From positions 124,001 to 188,000 of the forward strand of contig SZZY01000004.1 in the NCBI GenBank assembly GCA_009830035.1: DNA of 64,000 nt. The letters are read 5' to 3'. Within the stretch, counting starts at the first letter, position 1, and each line of letters starts with the position of its first letter. The translations under genes and the position numbers were made by a program. Positions 38,761 through 49,504 of this stretch are shown here, piece after piece. The notes beneath the pieces were generated by a model, which was not told the origin of the DNA, searched no databases, and saw only the letters and a list, made by a program, of their open reading frames with translations. The stretch comes from Pantoea sp. Eser. GTDB lineage: Bacteria > Pseudomonadota > Gammaproteobacteria > Enterobacterales > Enterobacteriaceae.

Positions 38761-39642
38761 TTAGTTGCCGGCGGGCTGGCGACGAATCGGAATCAGGTAT
38801 TCACACTGGATTTCGGTTGGCGGCTCGCTGCGTTTCTTGCCACCGTGGGTGTAGAAGCGTTCAATATCCTGTCCCTGACGGCGGGTCAGTCCCAGCGTTG
38901 GCATACAGGTGCCGTACAGCAGCAGGATAAATTCCTGCAGCTCGACGCGCGGACCGGTGTAGGTGAACTGCACATAGTCGCCCGCTTCGAGGATCACGCT
39001 CTGGCCGGAGTGCAGGTTTATTGCGCTGTCGCCCGGCACCGCCGTGGTGTAGAGAATTTCCTGCTCGTCATCTTTATCCTGACTGGCGCGCACCTGATGC
39101 AGGCCATACAGCACCGGCGGCACCGTGTCGGTTTCCAGCAGGAACTGCTTCCAGAAGTGGATGCGCATTTCGTCGCGGTAACTGGAGATCTGCTCCAGCG
39201 TACAGGTGTAGTTCTGGGTTTGCCCCACCAGCACCGTTTCCGGCAACGTGACAAAGGTCGGTTCAGGCTGCTTCTCATCGCTGAGGCGAATCGGCGGACG
39301 AATACCGAATGAGTTCCACTCCGAAGAGCGACGATACCAGGCCGGCGTCTGGTTAAACTGCTTTTTAAACGCGCGGGTGAAGGTCTGCTGCGAGTCGAAA
39401 CGATACTGCAGGGCGATGTCCAGAATCGGACGGCTGGTCAGGCGAAGCGCGACTGCGGCTTTTGACAGACGCCGCGCACGAATATAAGCGCCTATCGCGT
39501 GGCCGGTGACGTCCTTGAACATCCTTTGTAAATGCCATTTAGAGTAACCGGCTTTCAGGGCAACGTTATCCAGTGAAAGGGGTTGATCCAGATGGCTCTC
39601 CAGCCAGACAAGCAAATCGCGAATGATACCGGCTTGGTCCAT
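38761..39642 (-). CDS. rob: Rob, AraC/XylS-family stress regulator
   Basis: Rob activates the mar/sox/rob regulon (efflux, antibiotic and superoxide resistance). The 293-residue protein starts MDQAGIIRDLLVWLESHL. The N-terminal double helix-turn-helix contains LDNVALKAGYSKWHLQRMFK and ILDIALQYRFDSQQTFTRAFKKQF, followed by a C-terminal GyrI-like ligand domain. Length is 289 in E. coli. Intact. Confidence 0.95.
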   Translation of the reverse strand: MDQAGIIRDLLVWLESHLDQPLSLDNVALKAGYSKWHLQRMFKDVTGHAIGAYIRARRLSKAAVALRLTSRPILDIALQYRFDSQQTFTRAFKKQFNQTPAWYRRSSEWNSFGIRPPIRLSDEKQPEPTFVTLPETVLVGQTQNYTCTLEQISSYRDEMRIHFWKQFLLETDTVPPVLYGLHQVRASQDKDDEQEILYTTAVPGDSAINLHSGQSVILEAGDYVQFTYTGPRVELQEFILLLYGTCMPTLGLTRRQGQDIERFYTHGGKKRSEPPTEIQCEYLIPIRRQPAGN

Positions 39643-39836
39643 AAAACATCCTCATACTCTGGTGGTGCAGCTAAACGCAGTCGTCGAATAATAGCACTAA
39701 ATGCTCAAAAGGCGTGGGCAGCTTTCTAGGGAAGATTGTGCTACATCAGTGCGGGCTTAAACCCGTTTTGGTTTGGTCATTAACTTGATTGACAGTACAT
39801 TACAGTCTCATCTATTCCATTTGCAACGGTAACTCC

Positions 39837-40298
39837 ATGACAATATCTCGCCTTATGATCGCCGCATTTGCAACCTTAACCTTTTCCAGCCCGCTGCTCG
39901 CCGAGGAGATAGGCTCGGTAGATACTGTGTTCAAGATATTTGGGCCCGACCACAAGATTGTCGTTGAGGCCTTTGATGACCCTGATGTTAAAAATGTAAC
40001 CTGTTATATCAGTCGGGCGAAAACCGGCGGTATTAAAGGCGGATTGGGTCTGGCGGAAGATACCTCTGATGCAGCAATCTCCTGCCAGCAGATCGGTCCG
40101 GTCGAGCTGAGCGACAAGATTGCGCAGGGCAACGTGGTGTTTCGCCAGCGCACCTCGCTGATCTTTAAGAAGCTGCAGGTTGTACGCTTCTTCGATAAAA
40201 AGCGCAACGCCTTAGTCTATCTAACCTACTCCGACAAAGTGGTGGAAGGCTCGCCGAAAAATGCGCTGAGCGCGGTACCGATTATGCCGTGGCACTAA
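39837..40298 (+). CDS. creA: CreA, conserved periplasmic protein
   Basis: CreA is a 153-residue exported protein of unknown function. ATG at 39837 opens a signal peptide ([20 protein letters not shown], cleavage after LLA). The mature part, [19 protein letters not shown] to [17 protein letters not shown], matches E. coli CreA (157). In E. coli it precedes the two-component genes creBCD. Here arcA follows directly, so creBCD are absent from this locus. Intact. Confidence 0.93.
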   Translation: MTISRLMIAAFATLTFSSPLLAEEIGSVDTVFKIFGPDHKIVVEAFDDPDVKNVTCYISRAKTGGIKGGLGLAEDTSDAAISCQQIGPVELSDKIAQGNVVFRQRTSLIFKKLQVVRFFDKKRNALVYLTYSDKVVEGSPKNALSAVPIMPWH

Positions 40299-40301
40299 GG
40301 C

Positions 40302-40327
40302 AAAAAACGCCCGTCAGGGCGTTTTTT
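40302..40327. terminator. Bidirectional terminator between creA and arcA
   Basis: AAAAAACGCCC and GGGCGTTTTTT form an 11-base perfect stem with a 4-base loop (GTCA). It gives a T run on both strands, suited to stop both convergent genes. Confidence 0.9.
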
Positions 40328-40340
40328 CTCTGCGAAGCAG

Positions 40341-41057
40341 TTAGTCCTGCAGATCACCGCAGAAGCGATAACCTTCACCGTGAATGGTGGCGATAATCTC
40401 TGGCGTATCCGGCGTGGATTCGAAATGCTTACGGATCCGGCGGATGGTGACGTCAACGGTGCGGTCATGCGGCTTGAGGTCGCGACCGGTCATTTTTTTC
40501 AGCAGATCCGCACGGGTCTGGATCTTGCCCGGATTCTCGCAGAAGTGCAGCATGGCGCGGAATTCACTGCGCGGTAGCTTATAGTGCTCACCGTTCGGGT
40601 TGATCAGTGAGCGGCTGTTGATATCCAGCTCCCAGCCGTTGAACTTATAGCTTTCAACCTGACGACGCTCTTCGCTTGGCAGCGCCAGATTCATGGTGCG
40701 TGACAGCAGGTTGCGGGCACGAATCGTCAGTTCACGCGGGTTAAACGGTTTAGTGATGTAGTCGTCAGCGCCAATTTCCAGACCGAGAATTTTATCGACT
40801 TCGTTATCACGGCCGGTCAGGAACATCAGGGCGACGTTAGCCTGTTCGCGCAGTTCACGGGCCAGTAACAGGCCGTTTTTACCGGGCAGGTTGATGTCCA
40901 TGATCACCAGATTGACGTCATTGTCGGTCAGCACCTGATGCATTTCAGCACCATCAGTCGCCTCATACACCACATAACCTTCTGCCTCAAAAATGCTTTT
41001 GAGGGTATTACGCGTGACCAGTTCGTCTTCAACGATGAGAATGTGCGGGGTCTGCAT
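40341..41057 (-). CDS. arcA: ArcA, response regulator of aerobic/anaerobic respiration
   Basis: ArcA, phosphorylated by ArcB under low oxygen, represses aerobic metabolism. The 238-residue protein has the receiver domain with phospho-acceptor Asp54 (VIMDINLPG) and Lys in the [15 protein letters not shown] motif near 100. The OmpR-type winged helix ends [13 protein letters not shown] and [10 protein letters not shown]. It is essentially identical in layout to E. coli. Intact; a long upstream region separates it from yjtD. Confidence 0.97.
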   Translation of the reverse strand: MQTPHILIVEDELVTRNTLKSIFEAEGYVVYEATDGAEMHQVLTDNDVNLVIMDINLPGKNGLLLARELREQANVALMFLTGRDNEVDKILGLEIGADDYITKPFNPRELTIRARNLLSRTMNLALPSEERRQVESYKFNGWELDINSRSLINPNGEHYKLPRSEFRAMLHFCENPGKIQTRADLLKKMTGRDLKPHDRTVDVTIRRIRKHFESTPDTPEIIATIHGEGYRFCGDLQD

Positions 41058-41647
41058 GTTTAGCTACCTAAAATTTGCCAACAAATTGAAAACAGGACGT
41101 ACAGCGGTATGGCGTTCTTCAATCATCGAGAGCGGCGGACCGTGCTGAACCGTTGTATGGAATACTATTTTGATAAGCCATCTATAAACGTCAACAACAC
41201 TATTAGCTCAGCCAGTCAGGATGAAAATTGCATGCCCCGTGAGAGAATAATAATGGCGCATATCCTAACTGCATTAACAGCACCAACTACAACTGATAAG
41301 CATAAAAACAACGCTTCGTTGACTTATATCAAATGCAATTGTAGCACGTTAACACTTTTGTGAAAAACTTCTCGTAGATTGCCTGCTTAGCTCACAAAAA
41401 GCAGCATTTTCGCTACATTTATAGCCGACAAAACGCCAACTAAAACCGCCCGGAAATCATATTTTATCTTATTGAATTAAAAAAAAATTATAAAAATTTT
41501 GTCGATAATGGACGTTTGAGACAGAAACGGCCACCGATCAACGATTTTAACCAGTTTTAACATCCTGTTTTGTTGTTATCAGTGGGCGTCTCAATCATTA
41601 ACAGCCGTGTTAATATGGCGTTATGTCAGCAAACCAATGGAATAAAC
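41058..41647. other. Long AT-rich region between arcA and yjtD
   Basis: This stretch of 590 bases contains the arcA promoter region, a weak YjjY-like open frame (41109-41363) and an AT-rich part at 41380-41510 with no gene. The yjtD promoter is presumably near 41570-41640. I see no tRNA, repeat array or clear small-RNA gene, but untranslated arcA leader promoters are expected here. Confidence 0.5.
41109..41363 (+). CDS. Possible YjjY-like small protein
   Basis: An 84-codon frame (or 68 from the internal ATG at 41157) reads KPSINVNNTISSAS. This resembles SINVNNIIS of E. coli YjjY, a 46-residue predicted protein at the same position between arcA and yjtD. The similarity is short. The rest is rich in Thr and Asn with a Cys pair at the end. 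No strong ribosome site is visible. It may be a conserved leader or simply conserved promoter DNA. Confidence 0.3.
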   Translation: MAFFNHRERRTVLNRCMEYYFDKPSINVNNTISSASQDENCMPRERIIMAHILTALTAPTTTDKHKNNASLTYIKCNCSTLTLL

Positions 41648-42328
41648 ATGCTTTTCCCCGTGATTCTCGTCTCGCCTGCCCGGGCTGAAAATATTGGCGC
41701 TGCGGCGCGTGCCATGAAAACCATGGGCTTTAGCCAGCTGCGGATTGTCGCCAGCGATGCCTGGCAGGATCCGGCTGCTCGTCGGGTCGCACACGGTGCC
41801 GGTGATATTCTCAATAACCTTCAGACGTTCGCGACGCTGGACGAGGCGTTAGCTGACATTGATTTCTCCGTGGCGACCACCGCGCGCAGCCGGGCAAAGT
41901 TCCGCTACTACGCCACGCCTGAACAGGTCGAAACTCAGCTACTGGAAAAACGCCAGTGGGTAAACAGCATGGCACTGGTGTTTGGCCGCGAAGACAGCGG
42001 GCTGACTAACAAGGAGCTGGAGCGGGTTGATCTGCTGACCGGTATCCCGATGGCAAATGACTACCCGTCGCTGAATCTCGGACAGGCGGTGATGGTCTAC
42101 TGCTACCAGCTAGCGAAGCTGAATCAGGTTGCGGCGTCGGCGGTACCGGTGGCCGATGGGCAACAGCTGCAAGCGCTGCGTCAGCGTTTTCACCATTTGC
42201 TGCAGTCGCTGGAGGTCAGTGATGACGAGAAAATGGCAGACTGGATCGATCAGCGTATTGGCCTGCTGGAACAGCGCGACAGCGCGATGCTGCATCGCCT
42301 GCTGCACGACATAGAAAAAAACTTATAG
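41648..42328 (+). CDS. yjtD: YjtD (LasT), TrmH/SpoU-family RNA 2'-O-methyltransferase-like protein
   Basis: The protein has 226 residues from ATG at 41648 and belongs to the SPOUT superfamily of knotted methyltransferases. MLFPVILVSPARAENIGAAARAMKTMGF is the N-terminal motif 1, and VFGREDSGLTNKEL near 117 and NDYPSLNLGQAVMVYCYQL near 138 form the SAM-binding knot. It resembles TrmJ and E. coli YjtD (228). The precise RNA target is not certain. Intact. Next to the thr operon, as in E. coli. Confidence 0.9.
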   Translation: MLFPVILVSPARAENIGAAARAMKTMGFSQLRIVASDAWQDPAARRVAHGAGDILNNLQTFATLDEALADIDFSVATTARSRAKFRYYATPEQVETQLLEKRQWVNSMALVFGREDSGLTNKELERVDLLTGIPMANDYPSLNLGQAVMVYCYQLAKLNQVAASAVPVADGQQLQALRQRFHHLLQSLEVSDDEKMADWIDQRIGLLEQRDSAMLHRLLHDIEKNL

Positions 42329-42538
42329 ATAAATCCTCTGCAAAAAGCTGATTCCACAGCAACAGATCGTAGAGAATTTTAACAAGGCAAACGATCGCAC
42401 AGCATTTTGCGCTTTCACAGGCAGCCGTGCGCAGTGATGGAAATATGAGCTTCGGACAAATTCGTTGACTTAACGTGCGCTTTGCTTTACTTCTGAAAGC
42501 CAGACGGACAGACAAAAACAGACAGAAAATAAATCCTA

Positions 42539-42607
42539 ATGCGTAAAATCAGCCTGAACACCACAATTATTACCACCACCATTACCACAGGTAACGGTGC
42601 GGGCTGA
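42539..42607 (+). CDS. thrL: ThrL, thr operon leader peptide
   Basis: The 22-codon frame begins [20 protein letters not shown] and contains seven Thr and four Ile codons in tight clusters. Ribosome stalling here under threonine or isoleucine shortage prevents the downstream attenuator from forming. Placement 83 bases before thrA matches E. coli. Confidence 0.95.
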   Translation: MRKISLNTTIITTTITTGNGAG

Positions 42608-42630
42608 CGCATACAGGAAAAAACAGAAAA

Positions 42631-42662
42631 AAGCCCGCACCTAAACAGTGCGGGCTTTTTTT
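42631..42662 (+). terminator. thr operon attenuator
   Basis: AAGCCCGCAC and GTGCGGGCTT form a perfect stem followed by T7-T8, between thrL and thrA. This is the attenuator hairpin controlled by thrL translation. Confidence 0.93.
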
Positions 42663-42690
42663 CGGCTTAAAATTCAGGAGAGTTTATATC

Positions 42691-45153
42691 ATGCGAGTGC
42701 TGAAATTCGGCGGGACCTCGGTGGCGAATGCGGAACGGTTTCTTCGCGTCGCCGACATTCTGGAAAGTAATGCGCAACAAGGACAGGTTGCAACCGTGCT
42801 CTCTGCGCCAGCAAAGATTACTAACCATCTGGTGGCGATGATTGAAAAAACCATCAGCGGTCAGGATGCTTTGCCGAATATCAGCAATGCCGAACGCATC
42901 TTCAGCGAGCTGCTGACGGGGCTGGCTGCCGCCCAGCCCGGCTTTGACTACGACCGCCTGAAAAACCGCGTTGATCTTGAGTTTGCTCAGCTGAAACAGG
43001 TGCTGCATGGCATCAGCCTGTTAGGGCAGTGCCCCGACAGCGTCAATGCGGCCATTATCTGCCGCGGTGAAAAACTCTCGATTGCGATTATGGAAGCGCT
43101 GCTGCAGGCGCGGGGTCACGAAGTCAGCGTGATCGATCCGGTGGAAAAACTGCTGGCGGTCGGTCACTACCTCGAATCGACCGTAGATATCGCCGAATCA
43201 ACCCGCCGCATCGCCGCCAGCCAGATTCCGTCGCACAACATGATCCTGATGGCCGGCTTCACTGCCGGCAACGAGCGTGGTGAACTGGTGGTGCTGGGGC
43301 GGAACGGCTCAGACTATTCGGCGGCGGTGCTGGCAGCCTGTCTGCGCGCCGAATGCTGCGAAATCTGGACCTATGTGGATGGCGTCTATACCTGCGATCC
43401 GCGTCAGGTGCCGGATGCGCGTCTGCTGAAGTCGATGTCCTACCAGGAGGCGATGGAGCTCTCTTATTTCGGCGCCAAAGTTCTGCACCCGCGCACCATC
43501 GCGCCCATCGCTCAGTTCCAGATCCCCTGCCTGATTAAAAATACCGCCAATCCGCAGGCGCTAGGTACGCTGATCGGCGGCCGCGGCGAGCTGGATGAGA
43601 ATCCGGTCAAAGGCATCACTAACCTGAATAATATGGCGATGGTGAACGTCTCCGGTCCCGGCATGAAAGGCATGGTGGGCATGGCGGCCCGGGTGTTCGC
43701 CGCGATGTCACGCACCGGCATCTCAGTGGTGTTGATCACCCAATCCTCTTCCGAATACAGCATCAGCTTCTGCGTGCCGCAAAATGAGCTGGCGCGGGCG
43801 CGTCACGTGCTGGTAGAGGAGTTTTATCTTGAACTGAAAGATGGCCTGCTTGATCCGCTGGATATCATTGAAAACCTGGCGGTGATTTCGGTGGTCGGCG
43901 ATGGCATGCGCACTCTGCGCGGCATCTCGGCAAAATTCTTCTCGGCGCTGGCGCGCGCCAACATCAATATCGTGGCGATTGCTCAGGGCTCTTCCGAGCG
44001 CTCAATCTCGGTGGTAGTCAACAATGACGAAGTGATCACCGGGGTACGTGTGGTGCACCAGATGCTGTTCGCTACCGATCAGGTGATCGAGGTGTTTGTG
44101 GTCGGCGTCGGCGGGGTTGGCGGCGCGCTGCTGGATCAGCTGCATCGTCAGCAGGCGTGGCTGAAGCAGAAGCACATTGATTTGCGGGTCTGCGGCATTG
44201 CCAACTCGCGCGCGCTGTTGACCCACGTGCACGGCATCGATCTCAGCAACTGGAAAGCGGCGCTGAGCGAAGCCAAAGAGCCGTTCAACCTCGGCCGTCT
44301 GACCCGTCTGGTGAAAGAGTACCATCTGCTCAATCCGGTGATCGTCGACTGTACCTCCAGCCAGGCGGTGGCCGATCAGTATGCGGATTTCCTCAGCGAG
44401 GGTTTCCACGTGGTGACGCCGAACAAAAAGGCCAATACCTCGTCGTGGAATTACTACCAGCAGATGCGCGCGGCGGCCGCGAAATCACGGCGTAAATTCC
44501 TCTACGACACCAACGTCGGCGCGGGCTTGCCGGTGATCGAAAACCTGCAAAACCTGATGAATGCCGGCGATGAGCTGCTGCGCTTCTCCGGTATTCTCTC
44601 CGGCTCACTGTCGTTTATCTTCGGTAAGCTGGATGAGGGCGTGTCGCTGTCGCAGGCGACCAACATGGCGCGGGAGATGGGATTCACCGAGCCCGATCCG
44701 CGTGACGATCTCTCCGGTACCGACGTGGCGCGCAAGCTGCTGATTCTGGCGCGTGAAGCGGGTCATCAGCTGGAGCTGAGCGACATTGAGATTGAGCCGT
44801 TGCTGCCGGAAAACCTGACCGCTATTCAGGATGTCGAAGAGTTCATGCAGCGCCTGCCCGAGCTGGATAATGCGTTTGCCGCGCGGGTTGCACAGGCACG
44901 CGATGAGGGTAAAGTGCTGCGCTACGTCGGTGTGATTGAAGAGGGCGGCGTCTGCAAAGTAAAGGTCGACGCAGTCGACGGTAACGATACGCTGTATAAA
45001 GTGAAAAACGGCGAGAATGCCCTGGCGTTTTACAGCCGCTACTATCAGCCGATTCCGCTGGTGCTGCGCGGATACGGTGCAGGAAATGATGTGACGGCAG
45101 CCGGTGTTTTTGCTGACCTGCTGCGCACGCTGTCGTGGAAGTTGGGAGTTTAA
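42691..45153 (+). CDS. thrA: ThrA, bifunctional aspartokinase I/homoserine dehydrogenase I
   Basis: ThrA carries out the first and third steps from aspartate to threonine. Length 820, as in E. coli. The N-terminal kinase domain starts [20 protein letters not shown]. The central ACT regulatory repeats (about 310-460; FVVITQ-type [13 protein letters not shown] and [12 protein letters not shown]) give threonine feedback. The dehydrogenase starts with the NAD loop [15 protein letters not shown] near 470 and has VDCTSSQAV and the catalytic [11 protein letters not shown] region near 675. Intact; first gene of thrABC after the attenuator. Confidence 0.97.
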   Translation: MRVLKFGGTSVANAERFLRVADILESNAQQGQVATVLSAPAKITNHLVAMIEKTISGQDALPNISNAERIFSELLTGLAAAQPGFDYDRLKNRVDLEFAQLKQVLHGISLLGQCPDSVNAAIICRGEKLSIAIMEALLQARGHEVSVIDPVEKLLAVGHYLESTVDIAESTRRIAASQIPSHNMILMAGFTAGNERGELVVLGRNGSDYSAAVLAACLRAECCEIWTYVDGVYTCDPRQVPDARLLKSMSYQEAMELSYFGAKVLHPRTIAPIAQFQIPCLIKNTANPQALGTLIGGRGELDENPVKGITNLNNMAMVNVSGPGMKGMVGMAARVFAAMSRTGISVVLITQSSSEYSISFCVPQNELARARHVLVEEFYLELKDGLLDPLDIIENLAVISVVGDGMRTLRGISAKFFSALARANINIVAIAQGSSERSISVVVNNDEVITGVRVVHQMLFATDQVIEVFVVGVGGVGGALLDQLHRQQAWLKQKHIDLRVCGIANSRALLTHVHGIDLSNWKAALSEAKEPFNLGRLTRLVKEYHLLNPVIVDCTSSQAVADQYADFLSEGFHVVTPNKKANTSSWNYYQQMRAAAAKSRRKFLYDTNVGAGLPVIENLQNLMNAGDELLRFSGILSGSLSFIFGKLDEGVSLSQATNMAREMGFTEPDPRDDLSGTDVARKLLILAREAGHQLELSDIEIEPLLPENLTAIQDVEEFMQRLPELDNAFAARVAQARDEGKVLRYVGVIEEGGVCKVKVDAVDGNDTLYKVKNGENALAFYSRYYQPIPLVLRGYGAGNDVTAAGVFADLLRTLSWKLGV

Positions 45154-45155
45154 TA

Positions 45156-46085
45156 ATGGTAAAAATTTATGCACCGGCCTCCATTGGCAACGTCAGCGTC
45201 GGCTTTGACGTGCTGGGCGCGGCGGTATCGCCGGTGGATGGTTCACTGCTGGGCGACTGCGTTTCGGTCGAGGCTGCCGATCGTTTCACCCTGACCAACG
45301 CTGGCCGCTTTGTCAGCAAGCTGCCGGCCGATCCCAAAGAGAATATCGTTTATCAGTGCTGGCAGCGGTTCTGCGAGGCGGTAGGTAAAGAGATTCCGGT
45401 GGCGATGACGCTGGAGAAGAACATGCCGATCGGCTCCGGAATGGGGTCGAGCGCCTGTTCGGTGGTCGCCGGATTAATGGCGATGAATGAATTCTGCGGC
45501 AAACCGCTCAGCGACAGCCAGCTGCTGAGCCTGATGGGTGAGCTGGAAGGGCGGATTTCCGGCAGCGTCCATTATGATAATGTGGCCCCGTGCTTCCTCG
45601 GCGGCATTCAGCTGATGCTGGAAGAGAATGGCATCATCAGCCAGCCGGTGCCGGGCTTTGATGACTGGCTGTGGGTAATGGCCTATCCGGGCATTAAAGT
45701 CTCTACTGCCGAAGCGCGAGCGATTCTGCCGGCGCAGTACCGCAAAGAGGACTGCATCAAGCACGGTCGCCTGCTGGCGGGCTTCATTCATGCCTGCCAT
45801 ACGCGTCAGCCGGAGCTGGCAGCTAAACTTATGCAGGATGTGATTGCCGAACCTTATCGCACCCGCCTGCTGCCCGGCTTTGCCGACGCGCGACAGGCTG
45901 CGCAGGACATTGGCGCACTGGCCTGCGGTATTTCCGGCTCCGGTCCGACCCTTTTCGCCGTTTGCAATCAGATGGAAACGGCACAGCGGATGGCTGACTG
46001 GCTGAGCCAGCACTATCTGCAGAATGATGAAGGCTTCGTCCATATCTGCTGTCTTGACACGGCTGGCGCACGACAATTGGGATAA
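45156..46085 (+). CDS. thrB: ThrB, homoserine kinase
   Basis: ThrB phosphorylates homoserine. The 309-residue protein from ATG at 45156 begins [20 protein letters not shown], has the GHMP-kinase ATP loop [17 protein letters not shown] near 90 and the C-terminal [12 protein letters not shown]. It starts 2 bases after the thrA stop, so translation is coupled. Intact, with the same length as E. coli within one residue. Confidence 0.97.
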   Translation: MVKIYAPASIGNVSVGFDVLGAAVSPVDGSLLGDCVSVEAADRFTLTNAGRFVSKLPADPKENIVYQCWQRFCEAVGKEIPVAMTLEKNMPIGSGMGSSACSVVAGLMAMNEFCGKPLSDSQLLSLMGELEGRISGSVHYDNVAPCFLGGIQLMLEENGIISQPVPGFDDWLWVMAYPGIKVSTAEARAILPAQYRKEDCIKHGRLLAGFIHACHTRQPELAAKLMQDVIAEPYRTRLLPGFADARQAAQDIGALACGISGSGPTLFAVCNQMETAQRMADWLSQHYLQNDEGFVHICCLDTAGARQLG

Positions 46086-46088
46086 CGC

Positions 46089-47372
46089 ATGAAACTCTAC
46101 AATCTTAAGGATCACAACGAGCAGGTCAGCTTCGCCCAGGCGGTGAAACAGGGTCTGGGTTCGCAGCAGGGGCTGTTTTTTCCGCTCGAGCTGCCAGAGT
46201 TTGAACTCACCGACATCGACGCGATGCTGGAGATGGATTTTGTCAGCCGCAGCAGCAAAATTCTCTCGGCCTATATTGGTGACGAAATTCCGCCCCACCA
46301 GTTGGCCGAGCGCGTCAAAGCCGCATTTGCTTTCCCGGCGCCGGTCAAAGCGGTCAGTGAAGATATCGCCTGCCTTGAGCTGTTCCACGGCCCGACGCTG
46401 GCGTTTAAAGATTTCGGTGGCCGTTTTATGGCCCAGATGCTGGCTTACGTCAGCGGCTCAGATGATCAAATCACCATCTTAACCGCCACCTCCGGCGATA
46501 CCGGCGCGGCGGTGGCTCACGCCTTTTACGGCATGAAAAACGTGCGGGTGGTGATCCTATATCCGCAGGGCAAAATCAGCCCGCTGCAGGAAAAACTGTT
46601 CTGTACGCTGGGCGGCAATATCGAAACCATCGCCATTGACGGCGACTTTGATGCCTGTCAGTCGCTGGTGAAGAAGGCGTTTGACGATCGGGAACTGAAG
46701 CAGGCGATTGGCTTGAACTCCGCGAACTCGATCAACGTCAGCCGTCTGCTGGCGCAGATCTGTTACTACTTTGAAGCGGTCGCCCAGCTGCCACAAGAGA
46801 AGCGCAATCAGCTGGTGGTGTCGGTGCCGAGCGGTAACTTTGGTGATTTGACCGCCGGCCTGCTGGCGAAATCGCTGGGCCTGCCGATCAAGCGCTTTAT
46901 TGCCGCCACCAACGCCAACGATACGGTGCCGCGCTTCCTGGATAACGGTGAGTGGCAGCCTAATTTGACGGTGTCCACCTTATCGAATGCGATGGATGTC
47001 AGCCAGCCAAACAACTGGCCGCGAGTGGAAGAGCTGTTCCGCCGCAAGACCTGGCGCTTAACCGATCTGGCCTACGGGGCGGTTTCAGATGAGACGACCC
47101 GCGCCGCGATGCGTGAGCTGGCCGAAATTGGCTACATCTCTGAGCCGCATGCTGCGATTGCCTGGCGTCTGCTGCGCGATCAGCTGCATGAAGGGGAGTA
47201 TGGTCTGTTCCTCGGCACCGCGCATCCGGCGAAATTCAGAGAGAACGTGGAAGAGATTCTGCAGCAGACGCTGCCGCTGCCGCCAGAGTTAGCCGAGCGG
47301 GCAGAACTGCCGTTGCTGTCACACCAGATGCAGGCCTATTTTGCCGCGCTGCGGGCGTTTTTACTGAAATAA
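46089..47372 (+). CDS. thrC: ThrC, threonine synthase
   Basis: ThrC converts O-phosphohomoserine to threonine with PLP. The 427-residue protein carries the PLP-lysine motif GPTLAFKDFGGRFMAQ near residue 107, the ATSGDTGAAVAHAF phosphate loop near 137 and SVPSGNFGDLTAGLLAK near 245. It begins three bases after thrB and ends the operon. A weak inverted repeat (CCTGTGCGT/ACGCACAGG, 47390-47419) between it and convergent yaaA may terminate transcription. Intact. Confidence 0.97.
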   Translation: MKLYNLKDHNEQVSFAQAVKQGLGSQQGLFFPLELPEFELTDIDAMLEMDFVSRSSKILSAYIGDEIPPHQLAERVKAAFAFPAPVKAVSEDIACLELFHGPTLAFKDFGGRFMAQMLAYVSGSDDQITILTATSGDTGAAVAHAFYGMKNVRVVILYPQGKISPLQEKLFCTLGGNIETIAIDGDFDACQSLVKKAFDDRELKQAIGLNSANSINVSRLLAQICYYFEAVAQLPQEKRNQLVVSVPSGNFGDLTAGLLAKSLGLPIKRFIAATNANDTVPRFLDNGEWQPNLTVSTLSNAMDVSQPNNWPRVEELFRRKTWRLTDLAYGAVSDETTRAAMRELAEIGYISEPHAAIAWRLLRDQLHEGEYGLFLGTAHPAKFRENVEEILQQTLPLPPELAERAELPLLSHQMQAYFAALRAFLLK

Positions 47373-47431
47373 GTGCCAATTCGTTTCTGCCTGTGCGTGT
47401 CGTTGCTGGTACGCACAGGCGATACGGATGC

Positions 47432-48215
47432 TTACTGTTCTGCGCGTTTAAATACCAGCTCAGTCTCGCTGCTGCCGGCGGCATCAAAACGGTAACCCTC
47501 CAGATCAAACTGCTTCAGCTGCTCCGGTCGGGTCAGGCGCTGCTGAATCACATAGCGACTCATCAATCCCCGCGCTTTCTTGGCGTAGAAGCTAATCACT
47601 TTATAACTGCCGTTCTTCTGATCGAGGAACACCGGCTTGACCACCTGTGCCTGCAGCTTTTTCGCTTCAACCGCTTTGAAGTACTCGTCTGAAGCGAGGT
47701 TAATCAGCACCGCGTCACCCTGTTCCGCCAGCGCCGCGTTCAGCGTCTCAGTCAGTAAATCGCCCCAGAAGCTGTAGAGATCTTTGCCCGCTGGATTGGC
47801 CAGCCGGATGCCCATCTCCAGCCGATAGGGCTGTACCAGATCGAGCGGACGCAGTACGCCATACAGGCCATACAGGCCTGACAGCATACGTAAATGCTGC
47901 TGAGCAAAGTCGAAATCCTGATCGCCTGAAGGTCTCTGCCTGTAAACCGGTATACACATCGCCTTTGAAGGCCAGAATTGTCTCACGGGCGTTGTCCGGG
48001 GTGAAATAAGGCTGCCAGCTGTTGAAGCGCTCGGCGTTGAGGTGGGCCAGTTTGTCGCTGATCCCCATTAACGAGGCGATGTTGGCGGGTGACAGATCGC
48101 GCGCAATCTCAATCAGCTGTTGTGACTTTTCTAACAGGGCCGGCTGGGTAAAGCGCGGGGTCGCCAGCGGACTTTCATAATCCAGCGTCTTGGCGGGCGA
48201 GATCACCATCAACAT
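47432..48215 (-). pseudogene. yaaA: YaaA, peroxide-resistance protein, frameshifted, with a 9-bp duplication
   Basis: YaaA lowers free iron under peroxide stress and has a DNA-binding, cantaloupe-like fold. From ATG at 48215, [22 protein letters not shown] and [15 protein letters not shown] match E. coli. The frame then shifts at about 47925-47935, probably by loss of two bases before [14 protein letters not shown]. In the second part, [15 protein letters not shown] shows LYG twice where E. coli has it once, from a 9-base tandem duplication at 47859-47876 that keeps the frame. The remainder, MGIRLANP to ETELVFKR, is intact. The gene cannot give full-length protein. Confidence 0.9.
47859..47876. 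repeat. 9-bp tandem duplication in yaaA
   Basis: CCATACAGG is present at 47859-47867 and again at 47868-47876. It adds three residues (LYG) to a conserved stretch and leaves the frame unchanged. Confidence 0.88.
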
Positions 48216-48427
48216 ACATAGTTGCTTCCTCGGTTAACACCTGGTTTTACAGGACATTTGCTGTGGGTATAGCCGCGCAGTGTAACAAAAAGGCGTAAAG
48301 AATGACGAATCACACCGATTTGTGCAGGCGAGGGTAAACGGCATTCCCTGACCTTGCGCCACCGGTGCCGCGTGGTATTATCGCAACAGCCTTTTTTCAC
48401 CCTAGCAGTTAACTAAGAGAAAAGAAC

Positions 48428-49381
48428 ATGACGGACAAACTTACTTCCCTGCGTCAGCTCACCACCGTGGTAGCCGACACCGGTGATATTGCAGCCATGA
48501 AGCTGTACCAGCCGCAAGACGCTACCACCAACCCTTCTCTGATTCTCAACGCAGCACAAATCCCTGAATACCGCAAACTGATCCATGAAGCGATCGGCTG
48601 GGCGCGTGAGCAGAGCAGCAACAAAGAAGAGCAGTTGCAGCTGGTTTCTGACAAGCTGGCGGTTAACATTGGTCTGGAAATTCTTAAGCTGATCCCGGGC
48701 CGCATCTCGACTGAAGTCGATGCCCGTCTCTCTTACGACACTGAAGGCAGCATCGCTAAAGCCCGCAGCCTGATCAAACTGTATAATGATGCCGGCATCA
48801 GTAACGACCGCATCCTGATCAAACTGGCTTCGACCTGGCAGAGTATCCGCGCGGCGGAACAGCTGGAAAAACAAGGCATCAACTGTAACCTGACGCTGCT
48901 GTTCTCCTTCGCTCAGGCGCGTGCCTGTGCTGAAGCGGGCGTGTTCCTGATTTCACCGTTTGTTGGCCGTATCCTCGACTGGTACAAAGCCAACACCGAT
49001 AAGAAAGAGTACGCGGCACACGAAGATCCAGGCGTGGCTTCCGTCTCTGAAATCTACAACTACTACAAGCAGCACGGCTATGAAACCGTGGTGATGGGCG
49101 CCAGCTTCCGTAACGTCGGCGAGATCATCGAGCTGGCTGGCTGTGACCGTCTGACCATTTCCCCTGCACTGCTGAAAGAGCTGGCAGAGAGCGAAGGCAC
49201 GCTGGAGCGTAAACTGAGCTACAGCGGCGAAGTGAAAGCGCGTCCGGCCAAAATGACCGAGTCTGAGTTCCTGTGGCAGCACAACCAGGACCCAATGGCG
49301 GTGACGAAACTGGCCGAAGGTATCCGCAATTTTGCCGTTGATCAGGGCAAACTTGAGAAAATGCTGGCAGAACTGCTGTAA
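48428..49381 (+). CDS. talB: TalB, transaldolase B
   Basis: Transaldolase moves a three-carbon dihydroxyacetone unit in the pentose phosphate pathway. The 317-residue length is identical to E. coli. The Schiff-base lysine lies in [12 protein letters not shown] near residue 132. [26 protein letters not shown] at the N-terminus is the family signature, split here across residues 11-36. Intact; its start follows GAGAAAAGAAC after a long leader shared with divergent yaaA. Confidence 0.97.
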   Translation: MTDKLTSLRQLTTVVADTGDIAAMKLYQPQDATTNPSLILNAAQIPEYRKLIHEAIGWAREQSSNKEEQLQLVSDKLAVNIGLEILKLIPGRISTEVDARLSYDTEGSIAKARSLIKLYNDAGISNDRILIKLASTWQSIRAAEQLEKQGINCNLTLLFSFAQARACAEAGVFLISPFVGRILDWYKANTDKKEYAAHEDPGVASVSEIYNYYKQHGYETVVMGASFRNVGEIIELAGCDRLTISPALLKELAESEGTLERKLSYSGEVKARPAKMTESEFLWQHNQDPMAVTKLAEGIRNFAVDQGKLEKMLAELL

Positions 49382-49387
49382 TGACTC

Positions 49388-49413
49388 ACCGTGACGGCAC
49401 CGTCCGTCACGGT
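49388..49413 (+). terminator. Terminator after talB
   Basis: ACCGTGACGG and CCGTCACGGT form a perfect 10-base stem with a 6-base loop, followed by TTCCCTTTT, seven bases after the talB stop. Confidence 0.78.
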
Positions 49414-49504
49414 TTCCCTTTTCCGTCACTTTCGCTTTGTATTATCCTTTATGCTCTTCCCCTTTTTTTCTGCCGCACTGCGGTACATCACAGCGAACAT
49501 AACC

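Noticed and set aside
45474..46388. 304-codon minus-strand frame across thrB/thrC
   Set aside because: It lies antisense to two intact and highly conserved genes and shows no independent ribosome site or domain.
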